A DNA stretch of 15,000 nt from the NCBI RefSeq assembly GCF_014201805.1, contig NZ_JACHFK010000014.1:1-15000 (forward strand), written 5' to 3'. Made by a program: the position numbers and the translations under genes. Positions 6,054-13,869 of this stretch are shown here, piece after piece. Numbering within the stretch: the stretch's first letter is position 1; each line of letters starts with the position of its first letter. This stretch comes from Deinococcus metalli (GTDB taxonomy: Bacteria > Deinococcota > Deinococci > Deinococcales > Deinococcaceae). The notes beneath the pieces are model-generated. The model was given only the letters and a program-made list of their open reading frames with translations, was not told the origin of the DNA and searched no databases.

Positions 6054-6985
6054 CTCTAGAGCTTTACAAGCAAGATCAGCTTGCGCTGTCGCGCACCTGG
6101 GTGAACCTCACCCCGGATGAGCGCCGCCGCCGCGCCGTGGCCGCGGTCGCGGAGCAGGACTTGATTACCCTGCTCGACCTGCTCGAAGCGCACCACGTCC
6201 GCACGCACGGCCACGTCAGTCCGGAGACCCTGCGCAAGTACCGCCTCGGCGCCCGGGTGTGGCTGACGGCCGCGTGGAATGGCGCCATCAACGTCCTTCA
6301 CCCGGAAGCTGAGGACACCGACCTGTGGGTGCGGCACCTGGAAGCCTCCGGGAAGAGCCCCGCGAGCGTCGGCGTGCTCCTTGCCGGGGCGCGGGCGCTG
6401 TACGCCGCCCTGCGCTGGAGCAAAGCCACCAGAGAAACGCCGTTCACCGACGTCAAGCCCAGGAAGGATCGGCGGCGGCCGTGGGACAAGCGCCAGCCCT
6501 ATCCGGAGGCGGACGTGCAGCGGCTCCTCGACGCCGCTCCCGTCGAGATGCGGGTACTGCTGCGGCTCGGCGGCATCGCGGGCCTGCGCGCCTCGGAGAT
6601 CACGGGCTTGAAATGGGGGGATGTCGATCTCGATGGCGGGGCGCTGACCGTCGTGAACGGCAAGGGTGGAAAAACAAGGCGGGTGCTCTTGTCCGCGTCC
6701 TTGATCGAGGATCTGCGCGCACTGGGAGGGAAGGCCGAACCAGTGCATGTGATCGGCCGGACGCAGGAAGCAGCCAGGGCCAGGCTGAGAACCCTCTGTG
6801 CTCGAGCAGGGGTGTCGTACCTGGGGCTGCACGCGTTGCGGCACACCGCAGGCACCCGTCTCATGCGGGCAGGGTTCCAATTGCAGGATGTGGCGGAGCA
6901 CCTGGGGCACAGCGACGTGCAGACTGCGCGAACGTACGGTAAATGGGCGGATGACCGCCTCAAAGCGCACATGCGCGATTCCTGA
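6050..6985 (+). CDS. Tyrosine recombinase/integrase (complete)
   Basis: 311 residues from GTG 6050. The N-terminal SAM-like core-binding domain is at about 35-135. The catalytic domain shows the full set: Arg180 (GLRASEI), Lys208 (GKGGKTR), His261 and Arg264 (HALRHTAGT), His287 (LGHSDVQT) and the nucleophile Tyr296 (RTYGKW). The length and simple two-domain plan match the XerC/D-like group rather than large phage integrases with an arm-binding domain. On a plasmid such enzymes usually resolve multimers or mediate integration. The perfect inverted repeat at 5219-5250 is the obvious candidate site. The gene is coupled by GTGA to the upstream membrane protein gene. Confidence 0.92.
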   Translation: MTLELYKQDQLALSRTWVNLTPDERRRRAVAAVAEQDLITLLDLLEAHHVRTHGHVSPETLRKYRLGARVWLTAAWNGAINVLHPEAEDTDLWVRHLEASGKSPASVGVLLAGARALYAALRWSKATRETPFTDVKPRKDRRRPWDKRQPYPEADVQRLLDAAPVEMRVLLRLGGIAGLRASEITGLKWGDVDLDGGALTVVNGKGGKTRRVLLSASLIEDLRALGGKAEPVHVIGRTQEAARARLRTLCARAGVSYLGLHALRHTAGTRLMRAGFQLQDVAEHLGHSDVQTARTYGKWADDRLKAHMRDS

Positions 6986-7029
6986 CGCTGCACCAATAGG
7001 GTGTCAACCCCCTCAATAGGAGTCCAGAG
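6986..7029. other. Short convergent intergenic region with a 7-bp direct repeat
   Basis: CAATAGG occurs at 6994-7000 and 7014-7020, with GGGT/ACCC able to form a weak hairpin between them. This could be a feeble transcript end for either convergent gene, or a trace of recombination next to the integrase gene. I see no stronger signal. Confidence 0.25.
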
Positions 7030-7866
7030 TTAGGGGAGGCGCCGATGAACCAGGGCATGCCGGATCCGTGCCCGATCCTGCGTGGTGCCTTCCATCAACA
7101 GGCCAGCAGCCGCGATCGCTCCGAGATGGGCCTGAGGAATGTGCGAGTACAAAGCGGCCCGCAACAGGAAGTCATGGATGTGCATCGTCTCTTCCAGCCG
7201 CAGGCCCTGCTGTTTGACGCCGTAGCGCACGAGACCGGCAGCTTGATCGAAATAGATATCCGCGTGGCTGATGGCATTGCGGATGGCTCGATGTGAAAGT
7301 GCCAGCAGCGGTGACGCCTTCCCGTTCAGGCCACCGGTGAGCTGATCGAGGACGTCCAATTTGTCAGCGTACACCGCCCGAAAAATCTTGGTGCTCGCCG
7401 TCGTTCCGCTCGCTCTGTGGAGGCCAATGACCAGAAAGGGAAGGAGACCGCTCAGAAACTCGTTGAAGTTGAGATGAATACTTTTCGCAGCGTCCCAGAG
7501 TCCGTGGACGCTCTTAGCGCTCCCCGCATTCTTGAATGCAATGCACGCCTCTCCTAGTGCGCTCCAGCGTCCAGCAAGATTGCTGTTGGGGACACCAGGA
7601 AAGTCGTGGATGAAAGATTCAATCAGCGCTTTACACTCAACTGGAGCACTTGAAATGATGTCAGCGCATAGTTCAAGCAGGGATTCCAAGTAAGTAATGC
7701 CACCCAGAAGTACAGGCATATTCTGCTCGTCGTAGGCATAGAATTCTTCGAGTTGTTGCCGCAGGATGCCCAACGAATCACTCTGCTGAATATAGGGCGG
7801 CGACCCATTCAGAGCACGCAGGGCAGCAAACCGAGCACAAACGTCCTTGGGAAGACCGGAACTCAT
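7030..7866 (-). CDS. Possible HEPN-type ribonuclease-like protein
   Basis: 278 residues, mostly alpha-helical by appearance, without signal peptide. The notable segment is LSHRAIRNAISHADIYFD. Arg196-Asn197 followed by three residues and His201 gives the RNxxxH form of the R-x4-6-H active site of HEPN ribonucleases. The next segment (GLVRYGVKQQGLRLEETMHI) also fits the region after the HEPN motif in many such proteins. HEPN enzymes cut RNA in abortive-infection and toxin-antitoxin systems. The ATG is preceded by GAGG 7 bases upstream. It lies 43 bp after the 707-residue gene in the same direction. The pair has lower G+C and more A/T third positions than the flanking plasmid genes, a sign of separate acquisition. 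The HEPN call rests on a motif and helical context only. Confidence 0.5.
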   Translation of the reverse strand: MSSGLPKDVCARFAALRALNGSPPYIQQSDSLGILRQQLEEFYAYDEQNMPVLLGGITYLESLLELCADIISSAPVECKALIESFIHDFPGVPNSNLAGRWSALGEACIAFKNAGSAKSVHGLWDAAKSIHLNFNEFLSGLLPFLVIGLHRASGTTASTKIFRAVYADKLDVLDQLTGGLNGKASPLLALSHRAIRNAISHADIYFDQAAGLVRYGVKQQGLRLEETMHIHDFLLRAALYSHIPQAHLGAIAAAGLLMEGTTQDRARIRHALVHRRLP

Positions 7867-7909
7867 TGCACCCTCTTCTGTAGTTCTTCATTGATTTCCA
7901 TCGGTGCGA

Positions 7910-10033
7910 TCAAAAGGGGACGCCAAGAGATTCAACCGGTTCGATCTGCTCATTCCACTCGGCCATCGCCTGATTCCGGAGGGCAACGGTGATGCTTTGG
8001 CCACCAGCGTGGTACTGCGCAAATGTTTTTGGCAACCGCTGTAAGACATGTAGCGGGGTCAATGTCTGAAGCAAGCGCATCTCAGCGGGATATTGGCTGT
8101 TCAGCTGAGCAATCAGGCGACGCTGCATCTCGTGCACACTCGCGTGCAGCAGGCGCTGTTGCTCTTTGGCGAGAGCCTGGCGATTGCCTTCTTGTCCCCG
8201 AAGGCAGGCTTGGACAGTCAACCAAGCCCGAACGGAGTACCGATTCAGGCGGACTGCTTCCAGACAGTCGTCGACCCGGCCCCTGGTTAGGCCAGAGTGC
8301 CATTCAGTCGTGCTGAGGAGATACTGACGGCCATCCTCATCCAGCAACCGACCGCTGTCTCTGTCCGGAAGCTCAGTCAACAGCCGGAGTTGCGTCTCGT
8401 TGTAGCGGCCCCGGTGCAGGGCCAATTCCAAGCCGTCAGGAAGGTCACCGACGAGTGCAGTCACACCATCCCAATGCCGCATGAGCCAGCGCTGAATGTA
8501 CTCCGGGAGAACGTGGGGGCGAAACGTCGATGGATCTAGGCCTTGCTCGTAAGCGAAGGAATCAAGCCCAAGTTCCAACCGCTCAGGCAGTCGACGTCTC
8601 TCGATGGCAAGACGCAAGGCGTGCCGCAGTACCGGCGGCAACACCCCCGACTTCTGAGACTTGGTCAGAAACGCGGCGGCATGGTCACTCATTAGCGGTT
8701 GCTCTCCGAGGAGCGTCCTCAAAGCAAGGTCATCCCCATGGGTCAATTCGCCATAACAGAGGCGTCCAAGGAGAGAACTGTCCGCCGGCAGGATCCACTT
8801 GAGTAGGGGAGTGACAAGCTGCCAAGCCCTCTGCATTTGTGGGCTGTGAGGAACGTCCGCGAGGTGTATCGGGAGTGCGGTTGCGCCCACTGGGAGGGGC
8901 AGCAGGTCTGGGGCCGTCAAATTGCCCTCTGAGTCCACTTGAGCGTTCGCGAGTTGCTCCTTGAGGATGTAGGGCCGCAGCGCGCCGAGCACCGCCTCGT
9001 ACTCGTCTTCTAAGAGAAGATTCTGGTGCGCACTGCGGCGTATCAACTCGGCACCAGCCGGCCCGTAGGCTAGGTCGTTCACCACGATTGGCCAGTAGCG
9101 GTCTACAGCCCCAAGTTGCTCTGGCGTCAGAACACTTCGGGAACCCTGCCGACGTCGAAGCTCGGCATCGGAGAGCTCCATTCCTGTCAAGCGTCTGAGC
9201 TCATTGACGAAATCAAGGCGACATGGCAGGAACTGTGTCCGGCCATAGTCACCGGGTCGACCAAGAAGATGCTCGCCGTACGCGGCATGAGCCGCTGGAA
9301 GCTCTTCCCGAAGTAGCGGATAGGCGCCTCTGAGCCAGTTGAGCAACATACCGCTCAGCGTGATGCTGAACGGGGCCTGAGCAGGGGCAGGACTGAGGGG
9401 ATTCGGCTTGGGCTCGGAGCTCACCGTCGGGTGCGGCCCCTTACCACTCTGCTGGGCCTTTTTGAGGTATTTGAGCGTCGTACGGTCGAGTACTTTGCCA
9501 TTGACTATACGCTCGATGGCGGCCCGAATAGGATCGTCATGCTGGAGGGTTCGCCAGTAGGATTTAGCAAACCACGCTGGGTCAAGACCATTCAGGCATG
9601 CGTAGTCTTCTAAGCTGCTCCCTTCACGGAGCAGCTTCTCCTGCTGAGCGTTGTGTGCGGAGTCAAGCAGCAATGTCTCTACAGAAACAACGTCATCTTC
9701 AATGCCGAAGATATCTTTCAGAATGCATGTGGTGCCGATCGGCTCATGCCAGTGCCCCGTCTCATCACGGATTCCGAACACAACCCGGCGTGTCCTGGTG
9801 AGACCGTTGACTGGAGAGTGCGCCGTCTCGTAGGGATCACATTCCCTGACACTGAAGTTACCGGGCTCAAGCGTGTACCAGTGACCTGAGCCATTGGCGA
9901 GCAATAACTCTGCTCTGGTTTCCGAGAGAAGAATATCTGCGACGCTCGTATCTGCCGGAAGATGCCTAAGGGCAAAATCTCGAAGAATTTGGATCGTTCT
10001 GGGATCATCGCTGAAACGCAATCTCTCACTCAT
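7910..10033 (-). CDS. Large protein of unknown function, paired with the HEPN-like gene
   Basis: 707 residues from ATG 10033, with GAGG 4 bases upstream. I recognise no family and see no Walker, nuclease, helicase or methyltransferase motif and no membrane span. Visible layout: an N-terminal mixed alpha/beta part (1-165, with GSGHWYTLEPGNFSV and WHEPIGTTCILKDIFGIEDD), a Lys/Ser/Pro linker (about 185-225), and a long helical C-terminal part rich in Leu and Arg (230-700) that contains repeated helix-turn-helix-like blocks such as YNETQLRLLTELPDR and GRVDDCLEAVRLNRYSVRAWL. Such a large helical protein beside a small HEPN-like one could be a sensor, scaffold or neutralising partner. Codon use is less G+C-biased than in par, rep and recombinase genes. 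The coding region is certain, the role is not. Confidence 0.8.
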   Translation of the reverse strand: MSERLRFSDDPRTIQILRDFALRHLPADTSVADILLSETRAELLLANGSGHWYTLEPGNFSVRECDPYETAHSPVNGLTRTRRVVFGIRDETGHWHEPIGTTCILKDIFGIEDDVVSVETLLLDSAHNAQQEKLLREGSSLEDYACLNGLDPAWFAKSYWRTLQHDDPIRAAIERIVNGKVLDRTTLKYLKKAQQSGKGPHPTVSSEPKPNPLSPAPAQAPFSITLSGMLLNWLRGAYPLLREELPAAHAAYGEHLLGRPGDYGRTQFLPCRLDFVNELRRLTGMELSDAELRRRQGSRSVLTPEQLGAVDRYWPIVVNDLAYGPAGAELIRRSAHQNLLLEDEYEAVLGALRPYILKEQLANAQVDSEGNLTAPDLLPLPVGATALPIHLADVPHSPQMQRAWQLVTPLLKWILPADSSLLGRLCYGELTHGDDLALRTLLGEQPLMSDHAAAFLTKSQKSGVLPPVLRHALRLAIERRRLPERLELGLDSFAYEQGLDPSTFRPHVLPEYIQRWLMRHWDGVTALVGDLPDGLELALHRGRYNETQLRLLTELPDRDSGRLLDEDGRQYLLSTTEWHSGLTRGRVDDCLEAVRLNRYSVRAWLTVQACLRGQEGNRQALAKEQQRLLHASVHEMQRRLIAQLNSQYPAEMRLLQTLTPLHVLQRLPKTFAQYHAGGQSITVALRNQAMAEWNEQIEPVESLGVPF

Positions 10034-10318
10034 AGCACCTCATGAAGCCACGATTCGATTCAAGACCCAGACGGACGCCGAAACAGTTCATGATATGTGA
10101 TTTTACGAGGGCGTATATAGAGAATATGATTGTGAGCTGAGTCTCCTTGTTAGGTTGCAGTAGGCGAATGACCACTCGTAGGCTGCTACGTTAATTACGC
10201 GATGGACTTCGATAGACGCCATTTTCCCTATCGGTCAATATGCACAAATGTGCGTATCAATATAAACATGAATGCAAATATGATGCAAAATCGCCTTGAA
10301 ATGAGTACCGTCACATTG
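10034..10318. other. A+T-rich intergenic region upstream of the 707-residue gene
   Basis: No gene seen. This is among the most A+T-rich DNA in the window. It contains an imperfect palindrome (10238-10257, core GCACA-AA-TGTGC, 8 of 9 arm positions paired), a CGATAG/CTATCG pair (10210-10215 and 10228-10233) and two copies of ATGCAAA near 10270-10290. On the minus strand TATCAT (10091-10096 region) could be a -10 box for the 707-residue gene, but no matching -35 box is visible. Regulatory function for the accessory pair is plausible. Confidence 0.4.
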
Positions 10319-10450
10319 TCACGCACGCGCTGTGATCCATACATGTTGTTCCTGAACCTCTTGCCCGGATAGTTCGAGAATGTTAAGGCGTGGATGACCG
10401 AAGCGGCGAAAGGTGCCGGCGTCGGAGGCGGTGGGCGTCTTGTCCGTCAT
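10319..10450 (-). CDS. Possible small gene, 43 residues, overlapping the previous gene's end
   Basis: From ATG 10450, with AAGG about 6 bases upstream, a 43-residue frame runs beyond the stop of the 457-residue gene (10383) in another frame. It starts MTDKTPTASDAGTFRRFGH. Its first 20 codons nearly all end in C or G, as real genes here do. It could be a genuine small downstream gene or the original C-terminus of the larger gene after a frameshift. No family recognised. Confidence 0.3.
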   Translation of the reverse strand: MTDKTPTASDAGTFRRFGHPRLNILELSGQEVQEQHVWITARA

Positions 10451-11756
10451 GGGTCGCCTTTGCGTGATACACCGCGTCCAACCACCCACATTCACGGAGC
10501 TGGTGCATAAGCCACGCGCCAGGGCGGGCCAGGTGCAACTCAGTTGTGGATACCAGCGTCCGTTGAAGCGCTGCAGCAAGTTGAGCGTAGGCAGGGCAGC
10601 CTCGGAATTCAGCTTCCGTCGCCCGCCACAGGATCCGGAAGTAATGTCGCTCCCAGCCTGAATCGTCCAGCAGATGTGTGAGGCGAGTAGCACCTTCCTG
10701 CACCGCCTCACGGCGGCGTTGTGGGTGGGTGCTGACGATTCGGCTGAGGCTCCAAATCAGCTCATGCGGGGTGGTGACGTCACTGAACAGCGAAGTGCGG
10801 GAGTCTTCAGTACCCAAGGATTTTTTCTCTTTTTCTGGTAACGACCAGCGTAGTAGAAGAGTGATATTGAACTTATCTCCTGTAAGGAGGAATGACTCCC
10901 GCACTTTCTGTTTCGCCTCCTGCTGGGCTTGCCACGCCGTGTGCCCCCGCTTGCGGTCGGCTGTGAGATCTCTGGGGCAAGGCGGCAGCTCGTGAGCGAT
11001 CACCCTGGCAGTCAGCCCCAGCACCGGACGGAGCAGCACAGCCACCCATGTCCCGGCACACACGCGCGCTTCCGTCCGCTCGCCCGTTTCCGCGTTAAGG
11101 AAGGTGGTCGTCGTCCAGGTTCCACCTTTATAGACCTGCCATTCAACTTCCTTCCCCTCGGCATTCCTAGTGGTGATATGGGTGCGGGTAGGGAGCGCCC
11201 CAGAACTCTTGTGGATCAGGCCGAGCTTCTGGAGCTTACGGGTGGCCCGCTCGCACTGGTCACTGGACAGACCAGTCACGACGGGAAGCAGGTCGAGCAC
11301 GGTGAAGAAGGTGTACGTGGTGGTGTGTTCCTGACTTTGGCCCCGCGCTTCGATGAGGGTGTACGCCGCCTGGAGAAGGACGCGTAGCACCATCAGGGCG
11401 TTGTGCCGGGCGTCTTTACGAAGAATGGAAGCCTCGACGATAGGACGCATCCGTTCCAGCGCCTCCACAGCGCGCGCGGCGGGCGTTCCAGGCTTGGGAT
11501 GCCGGATACGCTCCAGTGCGGCGTCCAGCGACGCGGGGATCGTGTCAGCCGGAGTGGGTGGCACTATTGCGGGCTGCGGGATGGCATCGAGCAGCCTTGG
11601 CAGGACGTTGTCGCGGAGGGCCGCGCGGAACGCTGGCGCACTGAGTTTCTGCGCGTTGAGGCGCTGTTGCACCAGCTGCTGCTGCGCCCGCTGGCGTAGC
11701 GCGAGTTCAAACTCAGTGAACGTTCGAGGAGGGGAAAAGCTCGAGTGGGCAGTCAT
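10383..11756 (-). CDS. Winged-helix-like plasmid protein near the origin
   Basis: 457 residues from ATG 11756, chosen because GGAG lies 5 bases upstream. A TTG at 11810 would add 18 residues without a ribosome site. The N-terminus is helical and Gln/Ala-rich (RAQQQLVQQRLNAQKL), followed by a Pro-rich spacer. A likely winged-helix DNA-binding unit comes at about residues 146-215: TFFTVLDLLPVVTGLSSDQC and CERATRKLQKLGLIHKS as the helices, with a beta wing around VEWQVYKGGTWTTT. The C-terminal 200 residues are basic and helical and not recognised. It is transcribed away from the iteron origin, behind a terminator hairpin. The position suggests a plasmid replication, maintenance or regulatory factor. 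That is inference from place and the HTH-like segment. Confidence 0.75.
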   Translation of the reverse strand: MTAHSSFSPPRTFTEFELALRQRAQQQLVQQRLNAQKLSAPAFRAALRDNVLPRLLDAIPQPAIVPPTPADTIPASLDAALERIRHPKPGTPAARAVEALERMRPIVEASILRKDARHNALMVLRVLLQAAYTLIEARGQSQEHTTTYTFFTVLDLLPVVTGLSSDQCERATRKLQKLGLIHKSSGALPTRTHITTRNAEGKEVEWQVYKGGTWTTTTFLNAETGERTEARVCAGTWVAVLLRPVLGLTARVIAHELPPCPRDLTADRKRGHTAWQAQQEAKQKVRESFLLTGDKFNITLLLRWSLPEKEKKSLGTEDSRTSLFSDVTTPHELIWSLSRIVSTHPQRRREAVQEGATRLTHLLDDSGWERHYFRILWRATEAEFRGCPAYAQLAAALQRTLVSTTELHLARPGAWLMHQLRECGWLDAVYHAKATHDGQDAHRLRRRHLSPLRSSTP

Positions 11757-11840
11757 CTGGGCTCCGCTTGCAGCACGAAGAGACTCTCGGTAGACTGGCC
11801 ACATCTTCAAGTGCTGGCCGCCTACAGAGTGAGTACTGAG

Positions 11841-11865
11841 AAATCCCGCCGCCAGCGGGGTTTTT
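11841..11865 (+). terminator. Rho-independent terminator, probably bidirectional
   Basis: AAATCCCGC, a 5-base loop CGCCA, then GCGGGGTTTTT: a strong G+C stem with A residues before and five T after. On the plus strand it is a classic terminator. On the minus strand the T run is weaker (ATTTCTC) but could stop read-through from rep across the iterons into the 457-residue gene. Confidence 0.65.
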
Positions 11866-12092
11866 CAGTTGGTGGGACGTGGACTCACATGGGTGATAAT
11901 TGCGTCCGGGCGACCTCCACCCCCCGAGAGAATGGATGAGCTGGTGACGAGGGGATCCTGACCAGACTACCCGCAGATTTTTCGCTTCCCAGACGTTCTG
12001 CAGAGAGGGAACGGCTGGAAGACACTTGGCGACTGTGAACGCTGATTCTTCGTTCAGGCCGAGCTTTTTCTCAGCACGCAGTCCGGCTGCTT
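11866..12092. other. Origin-flanking region without recognised gene
   Basis: No coding frame with protein-like composition. Short T runs (around 11978-11982 and 12065-12069) are the only A+T-rich spots that could help strand opening. No good DnaA box was found. Confidence 0.35.
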
Positions 12093-12355
12093 CGGCAGTC
12101 AGGTGTCGGAATAACGGACCGGCTTCGGCAGTCAGGTGTCGGCCGAAACGTCAGCGAACGGCACCCAGGTGTCGTAATTACGTCGCGCGCTCGGCACTCA
12201 GGTGTCGCAAAACGTCTGTGCTTCGGCACTCAGGTGTCGGGAAAAACGCATGGCGCTGCGCTTCGGCACTCAGGTGTCGTAAATACGGCGGCCTATGAAC
12301 CTCACGCGCTGTACTCCCATGTTTCTTACAGATCGCGTTCGGCAGTCAGGTGTCG
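12093..12355 (+). repeat. Seven direct iterons: replication origin
   Basis: Sixteen-base repeats with consensus CGGCA(G/C)TCAGGTGTCG start at 12093, 12126, 12159, 12192, 12224, 12264 and 12340. The one at 12159 has CCC for (G/C)TC. The first five are 33, 33, 33 and 32 bases apart, about three helix turns, so bound initiator molecules would line up on one face of the DNA. The next gaps are 40 and 76. They lie directly after the rep stop codon. Such iterons are binding sites of the plasmid Rep protein and mark the origin. A weaker copy (core CAGGTGTCG, 12453-12461) lies within the rep coding sequence. Confidence 0.88.
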
Positions 12356-12364
12356 TGGGATTTT

Positions 12365-13747
12365 TCACTTCTGGGGCTGTTCTGCTCTTGCCAATTCAGC
12401 GATCGATCGCAAGAAGGGTTCGGGGATCTGCAGCTCGACCAGGCTGCCCAGCCAGGTGTCGAAGAACTCCGGCCTGCCAGCCACTGCATCCATAGCGGCC
12501 GAGCTGCGCGCTTCGTACGACCAGCGCTCGTGCAGGCCGAGGGTGCCCAGCAAGTCCAGGGTGGCCTCAAAGCGCTCCACGGCCCGGTTCTGGTTCTTGT
12601 GCTCGCGAAGGTCGAAGACGTCCTGCATCACGCTGGCACGCACGAGCAGGGTGCGCACAGGAATCAGCCGTACGGCAGAAGTAACATCTGCGGTCTCGCG
12701 CAGCCAGTACGACAGCTCCGTGCCGATCTGCTTGGTCCACAGGTTCGTGGCGGAGTTGGCTGGGAGTTCGACCAGCCCGCGGAAGATAGGCGCGAATGAG
12801 CGGGGGAAGTACTTCGCCCAGTTCCCCAGGACAATTGTCCAGGAACTCGGCACGGACTGTCCCTCGATCTTACGGGAGCGGCCACGGGCCATGACGGCCA
12901 AGACGCGCTGGCGTGAGCCCTCGTCGTCGTCGGGGCCGGCGTCGGGGAGGCTCAGCCACAGGCGCTCGAGGTGGAACAGACTCTGCGTGCAGCGCAGCAG
13001 ATCCTTCGGGCGGACGCTGCCGTTCGGGTGGGGTTTGAGACCCAACGCTTTGGCGAGTTCCCCCGGCTTGATGGTGATGGGCGTGAACAGATCATCCTGT
13101 TCGTGCTCGAGGGCCTTGGCGGTCAGGAGCCGCCAGACGTCCGAAGTCCGGGGATCCAGGGTCATCAGCTGCTGACGTAGGGCATCCTTGCCCGAACTCT
13201 CCTCGAAGTAGTTCAGGATGAGGCCGTCCTCGAAGACCTCGTGGTACTGCAGCGTTGAATCGTTCCAGCCATCGGGTCCGCGGGTCGCGCGGTCGATCAG
13301 CACGCTGGGCTTATTCGCCAGGGTGATCAGGTAGGGCTGCGGGGCTGCTTCGGCAGGCGTCGGGGCAGCCTCTGGGGCCACCACCGCAGGAAAGTGCCTG
13401 GCAGCGACGCCGGCGCGAAGCACCCACTGCCACACACGTGATGGCAGACGGTAATAGCTCCCCAGCGGGGTGACGTACAGGATGCGTTCGCGCCACAGGC
13501 GCCGGTCTAAGCTGTTGCCCGCACGCACCCTGGTGCCTTCCTGAGAGTCAACGTTTGTGACCAGTTCGCCGTGCTCTTCAACCCATTGCACGGCCGCCCA
13601 GCCCTGGTAGAGGGCCTTGAGTTCTTCGAAGGCGGGCCCGCGCTCCGGCAGGGGATCGGGCAGTTTCAATTCCAGGCCGAAGCGGCGAGTGGCCGTCCGC
13701 ACAAGGTGCGCCATCTCCGTGGCGGCGGGCGTCTTCTGCCGTGGCAT
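12365..13747 (-). CDS. Plasmid replication initiator protein (iteron-binding Rep)
   Basis: 460 residues from ATG 13747. Two winged-helix-like parts are visible. One is around 222-265 ([17 protein letters not shown], then [20 protein letters not shown]); the other is around 362-412 ([17 protein letters not shown], then [17 protein letters not shown]). Between them is a conserved-looking core ([20 protein letters not shown], 301-320). An Ala/Pro linker (about 123-137) separates an N-terminal domain. Double winged-helix initiators bind iterons and open the origin. The call rests on this layout, the adjacent iterons and a general resemblance to Deinococcus plasmid Rep proteins. The gene is transcribed towards the iterons. 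Its -10 box TAAGAT (13753-13758) ends 5 bases before the ATG, a leaderless layout. A GTCAGGT half-iteron (13761-13767) lies in the promoter, where Rep could repress itself. Confidence 0.82.
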   Translation of the reverse strand: MPRQKTPAATEMAHLVRTATRRFGLELKLPDPLPERGPAFEELKALYQGWAAVQWVEEHGELVTNVDSQEGTRVRAGNSLDRRLWRERILYVTPLGSYYRLPSRVWQWVLRAGVAARHFPAVVAPEAAPTPAEAAPQPYLITLANKPSVLIDRATRGPDGWNDSTLQYHEVFEDGLILNYFEESSGKDALRQQLMTLDPRTSDVWRLLTAKALEHEQDDLFTPITIKPGELAKALGLKPHPNGSVRPKDLLRCTQSLFHLERLWLSLPDAGPDDDEGSRQRVLAVMARGRSRKIEGQSVPSSWTIVLGNWAKYFPRSFAPIFRGLVELPANSATNLWTKQIGTELSYWLRETADVTSAVRLIPVRTLLVRASVMQDVFDLREHKNQNRAVERFEATLDLLGTLGLHERWSYEARSSAAMDAVAGRPEFFDTWLGSLVELQIPEPFLRSIAELARAEQPQK

Positions 13748-13752
13748 ACCTC

Positions 13753-13767
13753 ATCTTAGAACCTGAC
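13753..13767 (-). promoter_or_regulatory. rep -10 box with adjacent half-iteron
   Basis: TAAGAT at 13753-13758 precedes ATG 13747 by 5 bases. Just upstream, on the minus strand, GTCAGGT (13761-13767) repeats seven bases of the iteron consensus. No good -35 box is visible. Confidence 0.4.
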
Positions 13768-13820
13768 CTCAGATTACGCCGCGCGAGAAGGCTAGCGAAC
13801 CGGATATTCCTTAGCGTGTC

Positions 13821-13830
13821 AGAATATTCT
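13821..13830. promoter_or_regulatory. 10-bp palindrome between rep and the broken recombinase
   Basis: AGAATATTCT is a perfect palindrome, with a near copy GGATATTCC at 13802-13810, about one and a half to two helix turns away. Located between divergent genes, they could be an operator, but no regulator is assigned. Confidence 0.3.
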
Positions 13831-13869
13831 TCAAGGCACAGCGAACCAAGGGAAAAGGCGGAGGGAAAG

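Noticed and set aside
6056..6970. Minus-strand open frame of 304 codons opposite the recombinase
   Set aside because: The plus strand carries a complete recombinase with all catalytic residues; the antisense frame has no family features.
6994..7020. CAATAGG direct repeats as integrase attachment site
   Set aside because: Seven bases only, no flanking inverted arms; the 5219-5250 element is a far better candidate.
10545..10553. TGTGGATAC, one base from a DnaA box
   Set aside because: Single, imperfect and inside the 457-residue gene, away from the iterons.
10834..10843. TTTCTGGTAA, same ten bases as an arm of the 5219-5250 palindrome
   Set aside because: Only one arm without the paired arm, inside a coding region; probably chance.
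12093..12355. CRISPR array
   Set aside because: Repeats of 16 bp with gaps of 16-60 bases, variable spacing and no cas genes. They fit Rep iterons next to rep.
12234..13175. Plus-strand open frame of 313 codons over iterons and rep
   Set aside because: Ser/Arg/Cys-rich composition and overlap with the rep gene and iterons show a shadow frame.
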